64,000 nt of DNA from Rhizobium nepotum 39/7 (GTDB taxonomy: Bacteria; Pseudomonadota; Alphaproteobacteria; Rhizobiales; Rhizobiaceae). Under the pieces are notes generated by a model. That model made no database searches, had not been told where the DNA came from, and was given only the letters and a program-made list of their open reading frames with translations. The position numbers were made by a program, and so were the translations under genes. Shown in pieces: positions 1 to 10,443 of this stretch (the stretch's first letter is position 1; each line of letters opens with the position of its first letter). The stretch is from contig NZ_JWJH01000004.1 of NCBI RefSeq assembly GCF_000949865.1, positions 186,001-250,000 of the forward strand. Reading direction: 5' to 3'.

Positions 1-654
1 CTGATAGGGAACATCGGGATCGCGCATTCCCTGCAGGATGTGAACAGGGCAGCCTGTGGTGATGATGCCGGTGAGGACGCGGTTTTGTTTTCCGTCTTCC
101 ATCAGCGCGCGGGTGAAGATGTTTGGCTCGGGGCTGTATTCGGAATGTTCCTCGAAATACCCGTTCTCCTCAAGCGACCTCCTTTCAGCCTCCGTCAGGC
201 TGGGCTCTATCAGCTCCGCAGTAAAATCGGGCGCAGGCGCGATGAGGACGAGACCGGCGACCGATGGCGTGCCGCCCTGCTTGCGCAATTCCTCGACCAT
301 GCGAAGGGCGATCCAGCCGCCCATCGAAGAGCCTATGAGGATAACGCGCGAATGCGCCTTCGCGCGCACGACGGCAAGTGCCTCTTCCAGCCATCTCGAA
401 ATCGTGCCCTTCCTGAAGTCGCCGCCGGAAGCGCCGTGGCCGGAATAATCGAGCCGCAGACAGGCAAGGCCGTTTTCCGCCGCAAATCGGTCGAGTTCCA
501 CTGCCTTGGTTCCCGTCATGTCGGAACGATAACCGCCGAGCCAGACGAGCGTGGGAGCGTTCTCGCCTGGTGTCGCCCGGCGATGGAGGAAGGCGATGTC
601 GCGGGCGTCGTCGTCAGCGCCTATGCGCAGGAATTCAGCGGCTTGTTCCGTCAT
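1..654 (-). CDS. Alpha/beta hydrolase, 3' end cut by window edge
   Basis: The reading frame is open from the ATG at 654 to the first base of the window, giving 218 residues without a stop, so the C-terminus lies outside. The N-terminal half has the alpha/beta-hydrolase pattern: an oxyanion-type LGGY turn, then RLDYSGHGxSGG, then the nucleophile elbow GSSMGGW with Ser as the presumed nucleophile. The spacing and the YRSDMxGTKA segment recall ABHD10-type serine hydrolases (thioesterase/esterase), by family resemblance only. The catalytic His is not yet reached. An AGGAG lies about 10 bases before the ATG. The gene is divergent from infC. Substrate unknown; the hydrolase fold is fairly certain. 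Confidence 0.8.
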   Translation of the reverse strand, partial: MTEQAAEFLRIGADDDARDIAFLHRRATPGENAPTLVWLGGYRSDMTGTKAVELDRFAAENGLACLRLDYSGHGASGGDFRKGTISRWLEEALAVVRAKAHSRVILIGSSMGGWIALRMVEELRKQGGTPSVAGLVLIAPAPDFTAELIEPSLTEAERRSLEENGYFEEHSEYSPEPNIFTRALMEDGKQNRVLTGIITTGCPVHILQGMRDPDVPYQ

Positions 655-841
655 GTATATGCAATTCTCCTGATTTTCATGCGACAAAGGCGGCGTATTT
701 GCAAAATCCGTGGCAACAGGTGATCTTTTCGGGCAGATATGCTATTGACTTCGCCACGGCAATAACGACATTTCCGCCGCTTGTACCAAACAAGCTGTTT
801 TTTGCCGACGCGATCCAGAAACAGATCAGGAGAATACGACC

Positions 842-1378
842 ATTCGCAGACCTTTCAAAGCCGATGCCCCCGTCAAGGAGGGCCCGCGCTCCAACCGGGA
901 AATCCGGGTTCCAAGAGTTCAGCTTATTGATGAAGAGGGCCAGAACCTCGGTAGCATGCCGACGGACGAGGCTTTGAAAATGGCGGAGGAGTCCGGCCTC
1001 GATCTCGTTGAGATTTCGCCGAACGCTGAGCCGCCTGTATGCAAGATCCTCGATCTCGGCAAGCTTAAATACTCGACCCAGAAAAAGGCCGCTGAAGCGC
1101 GCAAGAAACAGAAGATCGTCGAGGTCAAGGAAATCAAGATGCGCCCCAACATCGACACGCATGACTATGACGTGAAGATGAAGGCGATGAACCGTTTCTT
1201 TGAAGAAGGTGACAAGGTGAAGGTGACGCTGAAGTTCCGTGGCCGTGAAATGGCCCACCAGGAACTTGGCATGAAGCTTCTCCTTCAGGTGAAGGAAGAT
1301 ACCCAGGTGATTGCCAAGGTTGAAGCCGAGCCCAAGCTGGAAGGCCGTCAGATGATGATGGTTCTTGCGCCGAAATAA
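842..1378 (+). CDS. infC: Translation initiation factor IF-3, ATT start
   Basis: IF-3 binds the 30S subunit, discriminates initiator tRNA/start codon pairing and prevents premature 50S joining. The protein (178 aa, normal length) begins [14 protein letters not shown]; the N-domain runs to about residue 75 and the C-domain follows. The first ATG in this frame is at 956, inside the conserved N-domain, so it cannot be the start. Upstream of it the frame is open only back to a TGA at 746-748, and no ATG, GTG or TTG occurs between. ATT at 842 lies 9 bases after an AGGAG (828-832). E. coli infC also uses ATT, which permits autoregulation, and the same logic is inferred here. It is followed by a hairpin and then rpmI-rplT. 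Confidence 0.93.
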   Translation: MRRPFKADAPVKEGPRSNREIRVPRVQLIDEEGQNLGSMPTDEALKMAEESGLDLVEISPNAEPPVCKILDLGKLKYSTQKKAAEARKKQKIVEVKEIKMRPNIDTHDYDVKMKAMNRFFEEGDKVKVTLKFRGREMAHQELGMKLLLQVKEDTQVIAKVEAEPKLEGRQMMMVLAPK

Positions 1379-1417
1379 CCCTTTTGCGCAGGCCGCTCCG
1401 GCGGCATGTGGCATTAC

Positions 1418-1451
1418 CGCAAGGGGAAGTTCTCATTCCCCGTTGCGCTTT
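1418..1451 (+). terminator. Terminator/attenuator hairpin between infC and rpmI
   Basis: CGCAA-GGGGAA pairs with TTCCCC-g-TTGCG around a 7-base loop (1418-1447) with a single bulged G, and is followed by CTTTT. This looks like an intrinsic terminator placed 40 bases after the infC stop and 120 bases before rpmI. It would either end an infC transcript or act as an attenuator ahead of the ribosomal protein genes. Confidence 0.6.
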
Positions 1452-1571
1452 TAGCCGACTGCGGTTATAAGCGCGCGTCCGAACGGTCCGGCAGGGCATG
1501 CCGTGGCCGTTCCTGAATAGCTTGAAATAGGCCTCGTCTGCCTGTTTCGATACAAAAAATGGAGTAGCAAA

Positions 1572-1775
1572 ATGCCCAAGATGAAGACGAAGTCCGCTGC
1601 AAAAAAGCGGTTCAAGATCACCGCTACCGGCAAGGTTGTTGCAGCCGCCGCCGGTAAGCGCCACGGCATGATCAAGCGTACCAACAAGTTCATTCGCGAC
1701 GCGCGTGGAACCATGGTTCTCGCCGAAGCTGACGGCAAAAAAGTCGTCAAGAACTACCTGCCGAACGGTCTCTGA
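1572..1775 (+). CDS. rpmI: 50S ribosomal protein L35
   Basis: Short basic protein (67 aa) starting [15 protein letters not shown] and containing the GKRHGMIKR segment typical of bacterial L35, a component of the large subunit that binds 23S rRNA. GGAG lies 8 bases before the ATG. It stands 40 bases upstream of rplT and 193 bases after infC, the usual infC-rpmI-rplT order. The hairpin in the preceding gap suggests that rpmI-rplT expression can be set separately from infC. Confidence 0.97.
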   Translation: MPKMKTKSAAKKRFKITATGKVVAAAAGKRHGMIKRTNKFIRDARGTMVLAEADGKKVVKNYLPNGL

Positions 1776-1815
1776 GACTTTTCCGCGTATTTGGACACTT
1801 TAAGGAGATCATGAC

Positions 1816-2220
1816 ATGGCACGCGTAAAACGTGGCGTAACTTCCCGCGCCAAGCACACCAAGACACTCAAGGCAGCCAAGGGCTTCTACGGCCGCCGCA
1901 AGAACACCATCCGCGCAGCAAAGGCTGCCGTGGATCGTTCCAAGCAGTACGCTTACCGCGACCGCAAGGCTAACAAGCGCAACTTCCGCGCTCTGTGGAT
2001 CCAGCGTATCAATGCTGCTGTTCGCGAATTCGGCCTGACCTACGGCCGCTTCATCGACGGCCTGAACAAGGCTGGCATCGAAGTTGACCGCAAGGTTCTG
2101 TCCGACATGGCTATCCATGAGCCGGCAGCATTCGGCGTGCTCGTCGAAACCGCGAAGAAGGCTCTTGAGTACCTCAAGGATGCTGGTACGACCAACGAGT
2201 TTGAAACCGCTGTAAAGTAA
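1816..2220 (+). CDS. rplT: 50S ribosomal protein L20
   Basis: 134 aa with the L20 signature ([28 protein letters not shown] at the N-terminus, then [20 protein letters not shown]). L20 is a primary 23S rRNA-binding protein needed early in 50S assembly, and in other bacteria it represses its own operon. AAGGAG stands 8 bases before the ATG. A strong intrinsic terminator follows directly, closing the block. Confidence 0.98.
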   Translation: MARVKRGVTSRAKHTKTLKAAKGFYGRRKNTIRAAKAAVDRSKQYAYRDRKANKRNFRALWIQRINAAVREFGLTYGRFIDGLNKAGIEVDRKVLSDMAIHEPAAFGVLVETAKKALEYLKDAGTTNEFETAVK

Positions 2221-2251
2221 TTACGGCGCGGACAATCTGTTGTTCATTTGA

Positions 2252-2286
2252 AACCCGCGCCGGTCTCCGGCGCGGGTTTTCTTTTT
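2252..2286 (+). terminator. Intrinsic terminator after rplT
   Basis: A 12-bp GC-rich perfect stem (AACCCGCGCCGG / CCGGCGCGGGTT) with a 3-base loop is followed by TTCTTTTT. It starts about 30 bases after the rplT stop. Confidence 0.92.
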
Positions 2287-2400
2287 GAAATCCATGGCAG
2301 TCGGGCAAGAGCGTGCATCGCTTCACATTCCGACGGGCAAAAACCAAAAGGGTAAGGCATCCGGCCAGGTCTCGGCCGGGCAGGTTTCAGGGGGCAGAAA

Positions 2401-3279
2401 ATGCTGGTTGCCGCAAGTGAGGCGGAAAAAGCGAAGGGTTTCCAAGTCCATCTCGAAGATGGCGATATCGCGGCTCTGATGCGGGTGCTGCTCAAGAACG
2501 AGCGTCGCGTACAGAAACTCGAGCTTTCCACAACGACAGTCTGGATCAAGCGTCAGGGCACGGAAACGCGGTCCTGGTGGATGAAGTTGCTGACCGTTCT
2601 CGCCAAACTCCTTCCCTACACCTTCATGCGGCCTTCGACGCGGCTCGATGGCGCCGGCCTGATGCGCCGCGAACTTGAAACGCTGCAGGCCTTCAGGGGC
2701 CGGGGTTTTCCCGTTCCGCCCATTATCTATACCTCCCGCACTGCGGTCGTGCTCGGAGACGTCGGCCCCACCGTGATGGAGCGCATGGATGCGATGAAGG
2801 CCACCACCCCCGTGGAACACGATGCCCTGCTGGTGAAATCCGCCGAAGCGCTCGGCGAGTTGCATGGGGCCGGCCTATGTCACGGGCGGCCGCATGTGCG
2901 CGATTTCTTTCTTGAAAATGGACGCATCGGTTTCATGGATTTCGAGGAGCATCCGCAGGAGGTCATGCCGCTTGCGACGGCGCAGGCGCGCGATATCTGG
3001 CTGCTGTTTTTCCAGGTCGCGACACGCGCCTGCAACCCGCCTGAAACGTGTGATGCGGCCCTTGCCGGCTGGCGTGAAAACGCCCCGCCCCGGGCACAGG
3101 ACGAATTGTGCCGCCTGATCGGCATTCTCGGGCGATTTTTACCGCTTGCCCGGTTGATCGGGCGCGTGCGGATGGGTAGTGATCTGCGACGCTTTATCAT
3201 GGCGACCGACTATCTGATGAATGCTGTGAACCCCGAAGCCGTTGTTAGAACAACCGGCAAGGCAGGAAAAGATGACTGA
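2401..3279 (+). CDS. Kinase-fold protein coupled to pheS, catalytic Asp apparently missing
   Basis: 292 aa, resembling the small bacterial kinase-like proteins (Bud32/LPS-kinase type) often mislabelled phosphatases in rhizobia. Visible landmarks are a possible beta-3 lysine (VWIK, K50), a catalytic-loop equivalent HGRPHVRD (161-168) and a DFG-like FMDFE with metal-ligand candidate D180. In active relatives the loop reads HGDxxxxN; here the Asp position is Arg and the Asn position is Asp, so it may be a pseudokinase or an unorthodox enzyme. AGGGGG precedes the ATG. Its last codons overlap the pheS start by 8 bases, so the two are probably translationally coupled. Function unknown. Confidence 0.72.
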   Translation: MLVAASEAEKAKGFQVHLEDGDIAALMRVLLKNERRVQKLELSTTTVWIKRQGTETRSWWMKLLTVLAKLLPYTFMRPSTRLDGAGLMRRELETLQAFRGRGFPVPPIIYTSRTAVVLGDVGPTVMERMDAMKATTPVEHDALLVKSAEALGELHGAGLCHGRPHVRDFFLENGRIGFMDFEEHPQEVMPLATAQARDIWLLFFQVATRACNPPETCDAALAGWRENAPPRAQDELCRLIGILGRFLPLARLIGRVRMGSDLRRFIMATDYLMNAVNPEAVVRTTGKAGKDD

Positions 3280-4354
3280 ACTTGATACCTTGAAATCGCA
3301 ATTGATGTCGGAGATCGCCGCCGCCGCCGATGAGCCGGCCATCGAAGCCGTGCGCGTCTCCGCGCTTGGCAAGAAGGGCTCGGTTTCAGAGCTTCTGAAG
3401 ACGTTGGGATCGATGACGCCGGAAGAGCGCCAGACCCGCGGCGCTGCCATCAACCAGTTGAAGACCGAAATCACCGACCTTATCGGCGAACGCAAGAGCG
3501 GCCTGAAGGATGCGGCGATTGCCGCCCGCCTGAAGGCGGAAACGCTGGATGTCAGCCTGCCGGTCCGCCAGTCTCCCGCCGAGCGTGGCCGCATTCATCC
3601 CATCAGCCAGATCGTCGACGAGATCACGGCGATCTTCGCGGATATGGGTTTCTCGATCGCCGAAGGTCCTGACATCGAGACCGATTATTACAATTTCACG
3701 GCGTTGAATTTCCCCGAAGGCCATCCGGCCCGCGAGATGCACGATACCTTCTTCTTCCAGCCGGATGAAAACGGCGAGCGCAAGGTGCTGCGCACCCACA
3801 CCTCGCCCGTGCAGATCCGCACGATGGAAAGCCAGAAGCCGCCGATCCGCATCGTCATTCCCGGCAAGACCTATCGTCAGGATTCCGACGCCACCCATTC
3901 GCCGATGTTCCATCAGGTCGAAGGTCTGGTGATCGACAAAAAGGCGCATGTCGGCAATCTGCGCTGGATACTGGAAGAGTTCTGCAAGACCTTCTTCGAG
4001 GTGGACAGCGTCGTCATGCGCTTCCGCCCGTCGTTCTTTCCCTTCACGGAGCCGAGCTTCGAGGTGGATATCCAGTGCGACCGTTCCGGCCCCATCGTCA
4101 AGTTCGGCGAAGGCAAGGACTGGATGGAAATCCTGGGCTGCGGCATGGTGCACCCGAATGTGCTGCGTGCCGGCGGGCTGGACCCGGATGAATATCAGGG
4201 CTTTGCCTGGGGCATGGGCCTCGACCGCATCGCCATGCTGAAATACGGCATGCCGGACCTGCGCGATTTCTTCAACGCCGATGTCCGCTGGATGAACCAT
4301 TACGGCTTCCGCCCGCTCGACATGCCGACGCTGTTCGGCGGTCTGAGCGTTTAA
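3272..4354 (+). CDS. pheS: Phenylalanyl-tRNA synthetase alpha subunit
   Basis: Class II synthetase alpha subunit (360 aa) that charges tRNA-Phe as an (alpha-beta)2 tetramer with PheT. The N-terminal coiled coil (about 1-85) binds tRNA. The catalytic core follows, with motif 2 around [19 protein letters not shown] and motif 3 around [14 protein letters not shown]. The ATG at 3272 is chosen because [11 protein letters not shown] is the normal N-terminus and an AGGAAAA lies just before it; an upstream in-frame start would run into the preceding gene. The start overlaps that gene by 8 bases, and pheT follows after 24. Confidence 0.97.
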   Translation: MTELDTLKSQLMSEIAAAADEPAIEAVRVSALGKKGSVSELLKTLGSMTPEERQTRGAAINQLKTEITDLIGERKSGLKDAAIAARLKAETLDVSLPVRQSPAERGRIHPISQIVDEITAIFADMGFSIAEGPDIETDYYNFTALNFPEGHPAREMHDTFFFQPDENGERKVLRTHTSPVQIRTMESQKPPIRIVIPGKTYRQDSDATHSPMFHQVEGLVIDKKAHVGNLRWILEEFCKTFFEVDSVVMRFRPSFFPFTEPSFEVDIQCDRSGPIVKFGEGKDWMEILGCGMVHPNVLRAGGLDPDEYQGFAWGMGLDRIAMLKYGMPDLRDFFNADVRWMNHYGFRPLDMPTLFGGLSV

Positions 4355-4378
4355 TCCGGTTAGCCAAGGAGCAAAGAC

Positions 4379-6802
4379 ATGAAATTCACTCTTTCCTGGC
4401 TGAAAGAGCATCTCGAAACCGATGCGACGCTGGACGAGATTTGCGAGCGGTTGACGGCTATCGGTCTTGAGGTCGAGGACGTTGACGACAAGGCGGCCTA
4501 CAGGCCTTTCGTCATCGCCAAGGTCGTTTCCGCCGAAAAACATCCGGAGGCCGACCGCCTCAAGGTGTTGATGGTGGATGCCGGTGACGGCAAGCCGGTG
4601 CAGATCGTTTGCGGTGCGCCGAATGCGCGCGCTGGCCTTGTCGGTGCGCTCGCGCGTCCGGGCGTTTATGTTCCGGGCATCGATGTCACGCTTGCTGTCG
4701 GCAAGATACGCGGTGTCGAAAGCCATGGCATGATGTGCTCCGAAAAGGAGCTGAACATTTCCGACAGCCACGACGGCATCATCGACTTGCCGGAAGACGC
4801 GCCGGTCGGCACATCTTTTGCCACCTATGCCGGGCTTGACGATCCGGTCATCGAGATCAATCTGACGCCAAACCGTCCGGACTGCACCTCGATCTACGGC
4901 ATCGCCCGTGATCTCGCCGCTTCCGGTCTCGGTAAGCTCAAGACAAGGCCCGCGCCGTCCTTCAAGGTGGAAGGTGCAACACCGGTCGACGTCAAGCTGG
5001 AACTGGACGATGCAGCGCTCTGCCCCGGCTTTTCGCTGCGCATCGTGCGCGGTGTGAAGAACGGTCCTAGCCCGAAGTGGATGCAGCAGCGCCTGATGGC
5101 GATCGGCCTGCGCCCCATCAATGCGCTGGTTGATATCACCAACTACATGACCTTCGATCAAGGCCGGCCGATGCACGTCTTCGATGCCGCCAAGGTGAAG
5201 GGTGACCTCACGGTTCGCCGCGCCAAGGAAGGTGAGAGCATCCTTGCGCTCGACCAGCGTGAATACAAGCTCGGCCCGAACAATGTTGTCATCGCGGATG
5301 AAAAGGGCCTCGAGTCGATTGGCGGCGTCATGGGCGGCGAACATTCCGGCTGCGACGAAAACACCGTCGACGTGCTCATTGAGTCTGCCCTTTGGGATCC
5401 GATCAATATCGCCAAGACCGGTCGTTCGCTCGGCATCATCACCGATGCGCGTTATCGCTTCGAGCGCGGCGTCGATCCGGAATATATGGTTCCGGGTCTG
5501 GAACGCACCACCGAACTGGTTCTGGAACTGTGCGGTGGCGTCGCCGGCGAAGCGAAGGTCGTTGGTTACAAGGGTCATCAGCCCAAGGTGGTGGATTTTC
5601 CACTGGCGGAAGTAAAGCGACTGACCGGTTTGGAAGTCTCAGCGGAAGAGAGCCTCACCATTCTTAGAGGTCTCGGTTTCGGCGTCGAGGGAACGGGCGA
5701 GCGGGTTTCCGTTACCGTCCCATCCTGGCGTCCGGATGTCGATGGCAAGGCCGATCTGGTGGAAGAGGTCATGCGCATCCATGGCGTTGACAACATCAAG
5801 CCGGAACCGCTGGAAAGCTTCGGTGCCGTCAACGGCCGTATTCTAACCACGCTGCAGATCCGCACCCGCACCGCGCGCCGTGCGCTCGCGAGCCGCGGCA
5901 TGCTGGAGGCCGTCACATGGTCCTTCATCCCCGAAGCGCAGGCAAAGCTTTTCGGTGGCGGTTCGCCGGCGCTGAAACTGGCCAACCCCATCGCAGCCGA
6001 TATGTCGGACATGCGGCCCTCTTTGTTGCCGGGCCTTCTGGCCGCCGCACAGCGCAATGCCGACAAGGGGCACGGCGATGTGGCGATCTTCGAGGTCTCC
6101 GGTACCTATGAGGGCGATACGCCGGAAGCCCAGCGCCGTGTCGCCGGCGGCGTTCGCCGTGGTACAGCCTCGCTCGCAGGCAGTGGCCGCATGTGGTCCA
6201 ATGCTGTAAAGGGCGGCGGCAAGCCGGTGGATGTCTATGACGCCAAGGCCGATGCGCTTTCGGTACTCGAAGCCTGCGGCCTGCCCATGGCCAATGTGCA
6301 GATCGAGGCCGGCGCTCCGGGCTGGTATCACCCCGGCCGTTCCGGCACCATCAAGATGGGTCCGAAGGTCGTGCTCGGTTATTTCGGTGAATTCCACCCG
6401 AAGACATTGTCCGAACTGGATGTTTCCGGCGCCTATTGCGGTTTCGAGATCTATCTCGACGCCATGCCGGAGCCGAAGAAGAAGGCGACCCGCACCAAGC
6501 CGGCGCTTGAACTTTCGCCCTTCCAGGCGGTCAAGCGCGACTTCGCTTTCGTAGTCGACAAGTCGGTCGAGGCAGGCGCCATCATCAAGGCGGCGACGAG
6601 TGCCGATCGCAAGCTGATTACCGGCGTCAATGTCTTCGATATTTTCGAGGGCGCATCGCTTGGCGAGGACCGCAAGTCTGTCGCCATCGAGGTTCAAATC
6701 CAGCCGGTCGACAAGACGCTGACGGATGAGGATTTCGAGGCGCTCACGGCCAAGATCGTAGGTAACGTCGAGAAATCGACGGGCGGCGTTTTGAGAGCAT
6801 AG
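4379..6802 (+). CDS. pheT: Phenylalanyl-tRNA synthetase beta subunit
   Basis: 807 aa, full length for PheT. Domain order: N-terminal B1 segment, EMAP-type tRNA-binding domain (about 40-150), B3/B4 editing domain in the middle, B5 domain (about 400-475), a catalytic-like domain, and a C-terminal ferredoxin-fold anticodon-binding domain over the last 95 residues. The B3/B4 module hydrolyses mischarged Tyr-tRNA-Phe in the family. AAGGAG stands 9 bases before the ATG. A bidirectional terminator follows. Confidence 0.97.
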   Translation: MKFTLSWLKEHLETDATLDEICERLTAIGLEVEDVDDKAAYRPFVIAKVVSAEKHPEADRLKVLMVDAGDGKPVQIVCGAPNARAGLVGALARPGVYVPGIDVTLAVGKIRGVESHGMMCSEKELNISDSHDGIIDLPEDAPVGTSFATYAGLDDPVIEINLTPNRPDCTSIYGIARDLAASGLGKLKTRPAPSFKVEGATPVDVKLELDDAALCPGFSLRIVRGVKNGPSPKWMQQRLMAIGLRPINALVDITNYMTFDQGRPMHVFDAAKVKGDLTVRRAKEGESILALDQREYKLGPNNVVIADEKGLESIGGVMGGEHSGCDENTVDVLIESALWDPINIAKTGRSLGIITDARYRFERGVDPEYMVPGLERTTELVLELCGGVAGEAKVVGYKGHQPKVVDFPLAEVKRLTGLEVSAEESLTILRGLGFGVEGTGERVSVTVPSWRPDVDGKADLVEEVMRIHGVDNIKPEPLESFGAVNGRILTTLQIRTRTARRALASRGMLEAVTWSFIPEAQAKLFGGGSPALKLANPIAADMSDMRPSLLPGLLAAAQRNADKGHGDVAIFEVSGTYEGDTPEAQRRVAGGVRRGTASLAGSGRMWSNAVKGGGKPVDVYDAKADALSVLEACGLPMANVQIEAGAPGWYHPGRSGTIKMGPKVVLGYFGEFHPKTLSELDVSGAYCGFEIYLDAMPEPKKKATRTKPALELSPFQAVKRDFAFVVDKSVEAGAIIKAATSADRKLITGVNVFDIFEGASLGEDRKSVAIEVQIQPVDKTLTDEDFEALTAKIVGNVEKSTGGVLRA

Positions 6803-6822
6803 GGCCTCGTCGCATAGATTGG

Positions 6823-6856
6823 AAAAAGCCGCGGCGGCTGCCGCGGCTTTTTGTTT

Positions 6857-6857
<1 letters not shown>
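6823..6857. terminator. Bidirectional terminator between pheT and aldo/keto reductase
   Basis: Perfect 12-bp stem AAAAAGCCGCGG / CCGCGGCTTTTT around a 6-base loop (6823-6852), T-rich on both strands. It serves the convergent pheT (+) and the reductase gene (-). Confidence 0.92.
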
Positions 6858-7861
<1,004 letters not shown>

Positions 7862-8018
7862 CTGTCTGTCCTTTATTAGAGTATGTCTCCCAAAAGTGTT
7901 CAGCGGTTTTGGGACAAAGACATGCGTCAAAACAAAAACTTAAATGCCCTCTGTCGAGCATGACGAGAATATAACGCCGCAAGGCGGCAAAAATAATCGC
8001 TGCAAATCCGTGCGGGTT

Positions 8019-8035
8019 GTTCTATCATTTAGAAC
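8019..8035. promoter_or_regulatory. Palindrome abutting the lysR start, candidate LysR-type operator
   Basis: GTTCTA-TCATT-TAGAAC, a perfect 6-bp inverted repeat containing the T-N11-A core typical of LysR-family binding sites. It ends one base before the lysR ATG at 8037 and occupies the place where a Shine-Dalgarno would be; none is visible. Confidence 0.6.
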
Positions 8036-8036
8036 A

Positions 8037-8927
8037 ATGAACCGCGTGCAACTCTCTCAGCTGGCCGTCCTCGCCGCCGTCGCCGAAGGCCGCAGCTTCC
8101 GCAAGGCTGCGGCTGAACTTGCCATTGCACCATCGGCGGTCAGCCATGCGGTGTCGTCGCTGGAGGCGAGCCTTGGCCTGCGTCTGCTTCACCGCACCAC
8201 CCGCAGCGTTTCGCCGACAGAGGAGGGCAAGCGACTTCTCGAAACGCTCGGACCGGCTCTTGCCGATATAGATACGGTCATTCAGACACTCGCCGAACAT
8301 GGCGGAAGAGTTGCCGGCCCTCTGCGCGTCACCCTGCCTCGGCTTGCGACCGAGGACCTCATCATGCCGAGGCTCGGTAAGTTCCTGCGGCTTTACCCGG
8401 ATATCTCCCTGGAGATTTCGACGGATGATCGCTTCGAGGATATCGTTGCGAAAGGTTTCGATGCGGGTTTTCGGCTCGGTGAGCATCTCGAAGCGGATAT
8501 GATTGCCGTGAAAGCCAGTGGCCCATGGCGTGGCGCGATTGTCGGTGCGCCCTCCTATTTCGCAGAAAATCCTCCGCCGCGTGAGCCGGGGGATTTGATG
8601 CGGCATCGCTGCATCCTCCGCCGCTTTTCCAGCGGCCTTCTTTACCGCTGGGAGCTTGAAAAGGACGGCAAACCTTTGGTGGTTGATGTGCGGGGACCAC
8701 TCATCCTGTCGGACCAGAGCCTCATCCGCCGGGCGGCGATCGACGGGTCGGGTCTGGCCTTCGTTTTCGAACAACGCGTGGAGGACGATATAAAAGAGGG
8801 CAGGCTGGTCCGCGTGCTGGAGGACTGGTGCGCGCCCTTTGACGGTTTTTATATCTATTACCCCTCGCGCCGGCAGATGCGCCCGGCGCTGAGGGCTTTC
8901 GTTGATTTCTTCCGCTTCAGAAGTTGA
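8037..8927 (+). CDS. LysR-family transcriptional regulator
   Basis: 296 aa. The N-terminal winged helix-turn-helix (LSQLAVLAAVAEGRSF then AIAPSAVSHAVSSLE, residues 3-60) is followed by a periplasmic-binding-protein-like effector domain. The start is set at MNRVQLSQ because LysR proteins begin about five residues before this HTH. There is no Shine-Dalgarno; a palindrome occupies that position, so the message may be leaderless or poorly translated. It is divergent from the aldo/keto reductase, its probable target, and ends 11 bases from the convergent GNAT gene. Confidence 0.92.
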   Translation: MNRVQLSQLAVLAAVAEGRSFRKAAAELAIAPSAVSHAVSSLEASLGLRLLHRTTRSVSPTEEGKRLLETLGPALADIDTVIQTLAEHGGRVAGPLRVTLPRLATEDLIMPRLGKFLRLYPDISLEISTDDRFEDIVAKGFDAGFRLGEHLEADMIAVKASGPWRGAIVGAPSYFAENPPPREPGDLMRHRCILRRFSSGLLYRWELEKDGKPLVVDVRGPLILSDQSLIRRAAIDGSGLAFVFEQRVEDDIKEGRLVRVLEDWCAPFDGFYIYYPSRRQMRPALRAFVDFFRFRS

Positions 8928-8938
8928 GGCGCTCCGTG

Positions 8939-9382
8939 TCAGATCGTGATGCGATAGCGGATATGGCCGTCGCTCTTTATGTAGCTGTCGTAGAGCTTTT
9001 GGGCGCGATGGTTATGCTCGTCCGTGTTCCAGTAAAGCCGTGACCAGCCCTTTTCCTTGCAGATGGCGATGAGGTCGTCGATCAGCGCCCGGCCCGTTCC
9101 TTTGCCGCGGATCGCGCCGTCGACAAACAGGTCCTCCAGATAGCAGTCCGGCGTTTTGACCCAGGTGGAATCATGGAAGTGGTGGATGGCGAAACCTGCC
9201 ATGCTGTCGCCGAGAAAAGCCGCACGCATGGAAACACGCGACGCAGGGTCGATGATGCGCTGCCATGTGTGGGCCGTCACGTCGTCGGCAAGATTTACAT
9301 TGTAGAAGGCGAGATAGTCGGTCCACAGACGCAACCATTCCGCATGGTCGCCCGGCTGCGCGTCACGAATTGACAGGTCCAT
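8939..9382 (-). CDS. GNAT-family N-acetyltransferase
   Basis: 147 aa with the GNAT acetyl-CoA motif A at LEDLFVDGAIRGKGTGRALI (the R/Q-x-x-G-x-G/A pyrophosphate loop is RGKGTG) and a C-terminal YWNTDEHNHRAQKLYDS element. Such enzymes acetylate amines of small molecules or proteins; the substrate here is unknown. The ATG at 9382 follows the stop of the upstream reductase by one base (TAATATG), so the pair is probably co-transcribed and coupled. A GTG three codons earlier is a possible alternative start. Confidence 0.88.
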   Translation of the reverse strand: MDLSIRDAQPGDHAEWLRLWTDYLAFYNVNLADDVTAHTWQRIIDPASRVSMRAAFLGDSMAGFAIHHFHDSTWVKTPDCYLEDLFVDGAIRGKGTGRALIDDLIAICKEKGWSRLYWNTDEHNHRAQKLYDSYIKSDGHIRYRITI

Positions 9383-9383
9383 A

Positions 9384-10334
9384 TTACGCACCTGCCTTGT
9401 CGAGAAGCGCCATCATCTCATCGGTCAGCTTCAGATCGACGGCGCGACTGAAGCTTTCGAGCTGCGACAGGCTGGTGGCGCTGGCGATCGGCGCCGTCAC
9501 GGCCTTCTTCCGCAACAGCCATGCCAGCGCGATATCGGCAAGCTTGGCCCCGGTTTCCGCAGCAACCGCATCCATGGCGCCCAGAACGGCAAGGCCGCGT
9601 GTGTTGAGATATTCGCCCACCCGGTAGCTGCGGGCGACGCCTTCCGTATCGGCCTTGGCGCGATATTTTCCGGTGAGGAAACCGGCCGCAAGGCTGTAAT
9701 AATTGATGACGCCGATCTCTTCCCTGGCGCAAAGTTCGGCAAGCGGACCTTCGAAATCCGCGCGGTTGTAAAGATTATACTCCGGTTGCAGCACGTCGTA
9801 ACGCGGAAGATTATTCTTCGCAGCCGTGTCCAACGTCTCCTGAAGCTGGCTCGCCGAATAGTTGGAGCAGCCGATGGCACGGATTTTCCCCTGTTCCTTC
9901 AACTTTGCGAAGGCGGCAAGCGTTTCCTCCAGCGGCACGTCCGCGTCCGGCTTATGGGCGAGGTAAAGATCGATATAGTCGGTTTGCAAACGCTTGAGCG
10001 AAGCTTCGACGGCCTCTGCGATCCATTTGGCGCCAAGGCCCGTCTTCTGGCCGCGATTGTCAAAACCGACCTTGGTGACGATCACCGCATCTTCGCGCTT
10101 CACGCTCGACTGTTTCAGCCATTTTCCGATAATGGCTTCGGACTCGCCGCCCTCATGCCCATCCACCCATGCCGAATAGACATCCGCCGTGTCGATGGCG
10201 TTGAAGCCGGCGTCGAAAAATGCATCGAGCAGGGCAAAGGAAGTTTTCTCGTCCGCCGTCCAGCCGAACACGTTGCCGCCGAAGACGATCGGGGCGATGG
10301 AGAGGCCGGTGCGGCCAAGGCTTCGTTTTTCCAC
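9384..10334 (-). CDS. Aldo/keto reductase, second copy
   Basis: 316 aa AKR protein, only distantly similar to the one at 6857-7861. Tetrad elements are NAIDTADVYS (Asp, Tyr), VIVTKVGF (Lys) and YLAHKPD (His). The LGRTGLSIAPIVFGGNVFGW N-terminus is that of the auxin-induced-protein/YghZ-like group. It sits directly upstream of the GNAT gene with a one-base gap, suggesting a two-gene transcript. Substrate unknown. Confidence 0.9.
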   Translation of the reverse strand: MEKRSLGRTGLSIAPIVFGGNVFGWTADEKTSFALLDAFFDAGFNAIDTADVYSAWVDGHEGGESEAIIGKWLKQSSVKREDAVIVTKVGFDNRGQKTGLGAKWIAEAVEASLKRLQTDYIDLYLAHKPDADVPLEETLAAFAKLKEQGKIRAIGCSNYSASQLQETLDTAAKNNLPRYDVLQPEYNLYNRADFEGPLAELCAREEIGVINYYSLAAGFLTGKYRAKADTEGVARSYRVGEYLNTRGLAVLGAMDAVAAETGAKLADIALAWLLRKKAVTAPIASATSLSQLESFSRAVDLKLTDEMMALLDKAGA

Positions 10335-10443
10335 GGGGAATGCTCCTGTTGCTGTCTTGTGGCAAGATTAGCAACTGCTTGCCGTCATAACCATTCAATT
10401 CCTTTGATGGCATTCATCAGGCAACGGGAAAAAGCGGCTGAAA

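Noticed and set aside
3386..5578. 730-codon open frame on the minus strand opposite pheS-pheT
   Set aside because: It is antisense to well-conserved synthetase genes, has His/Arg/Asp-rich composition typical of GC-rich reverse frames, and no start signal.
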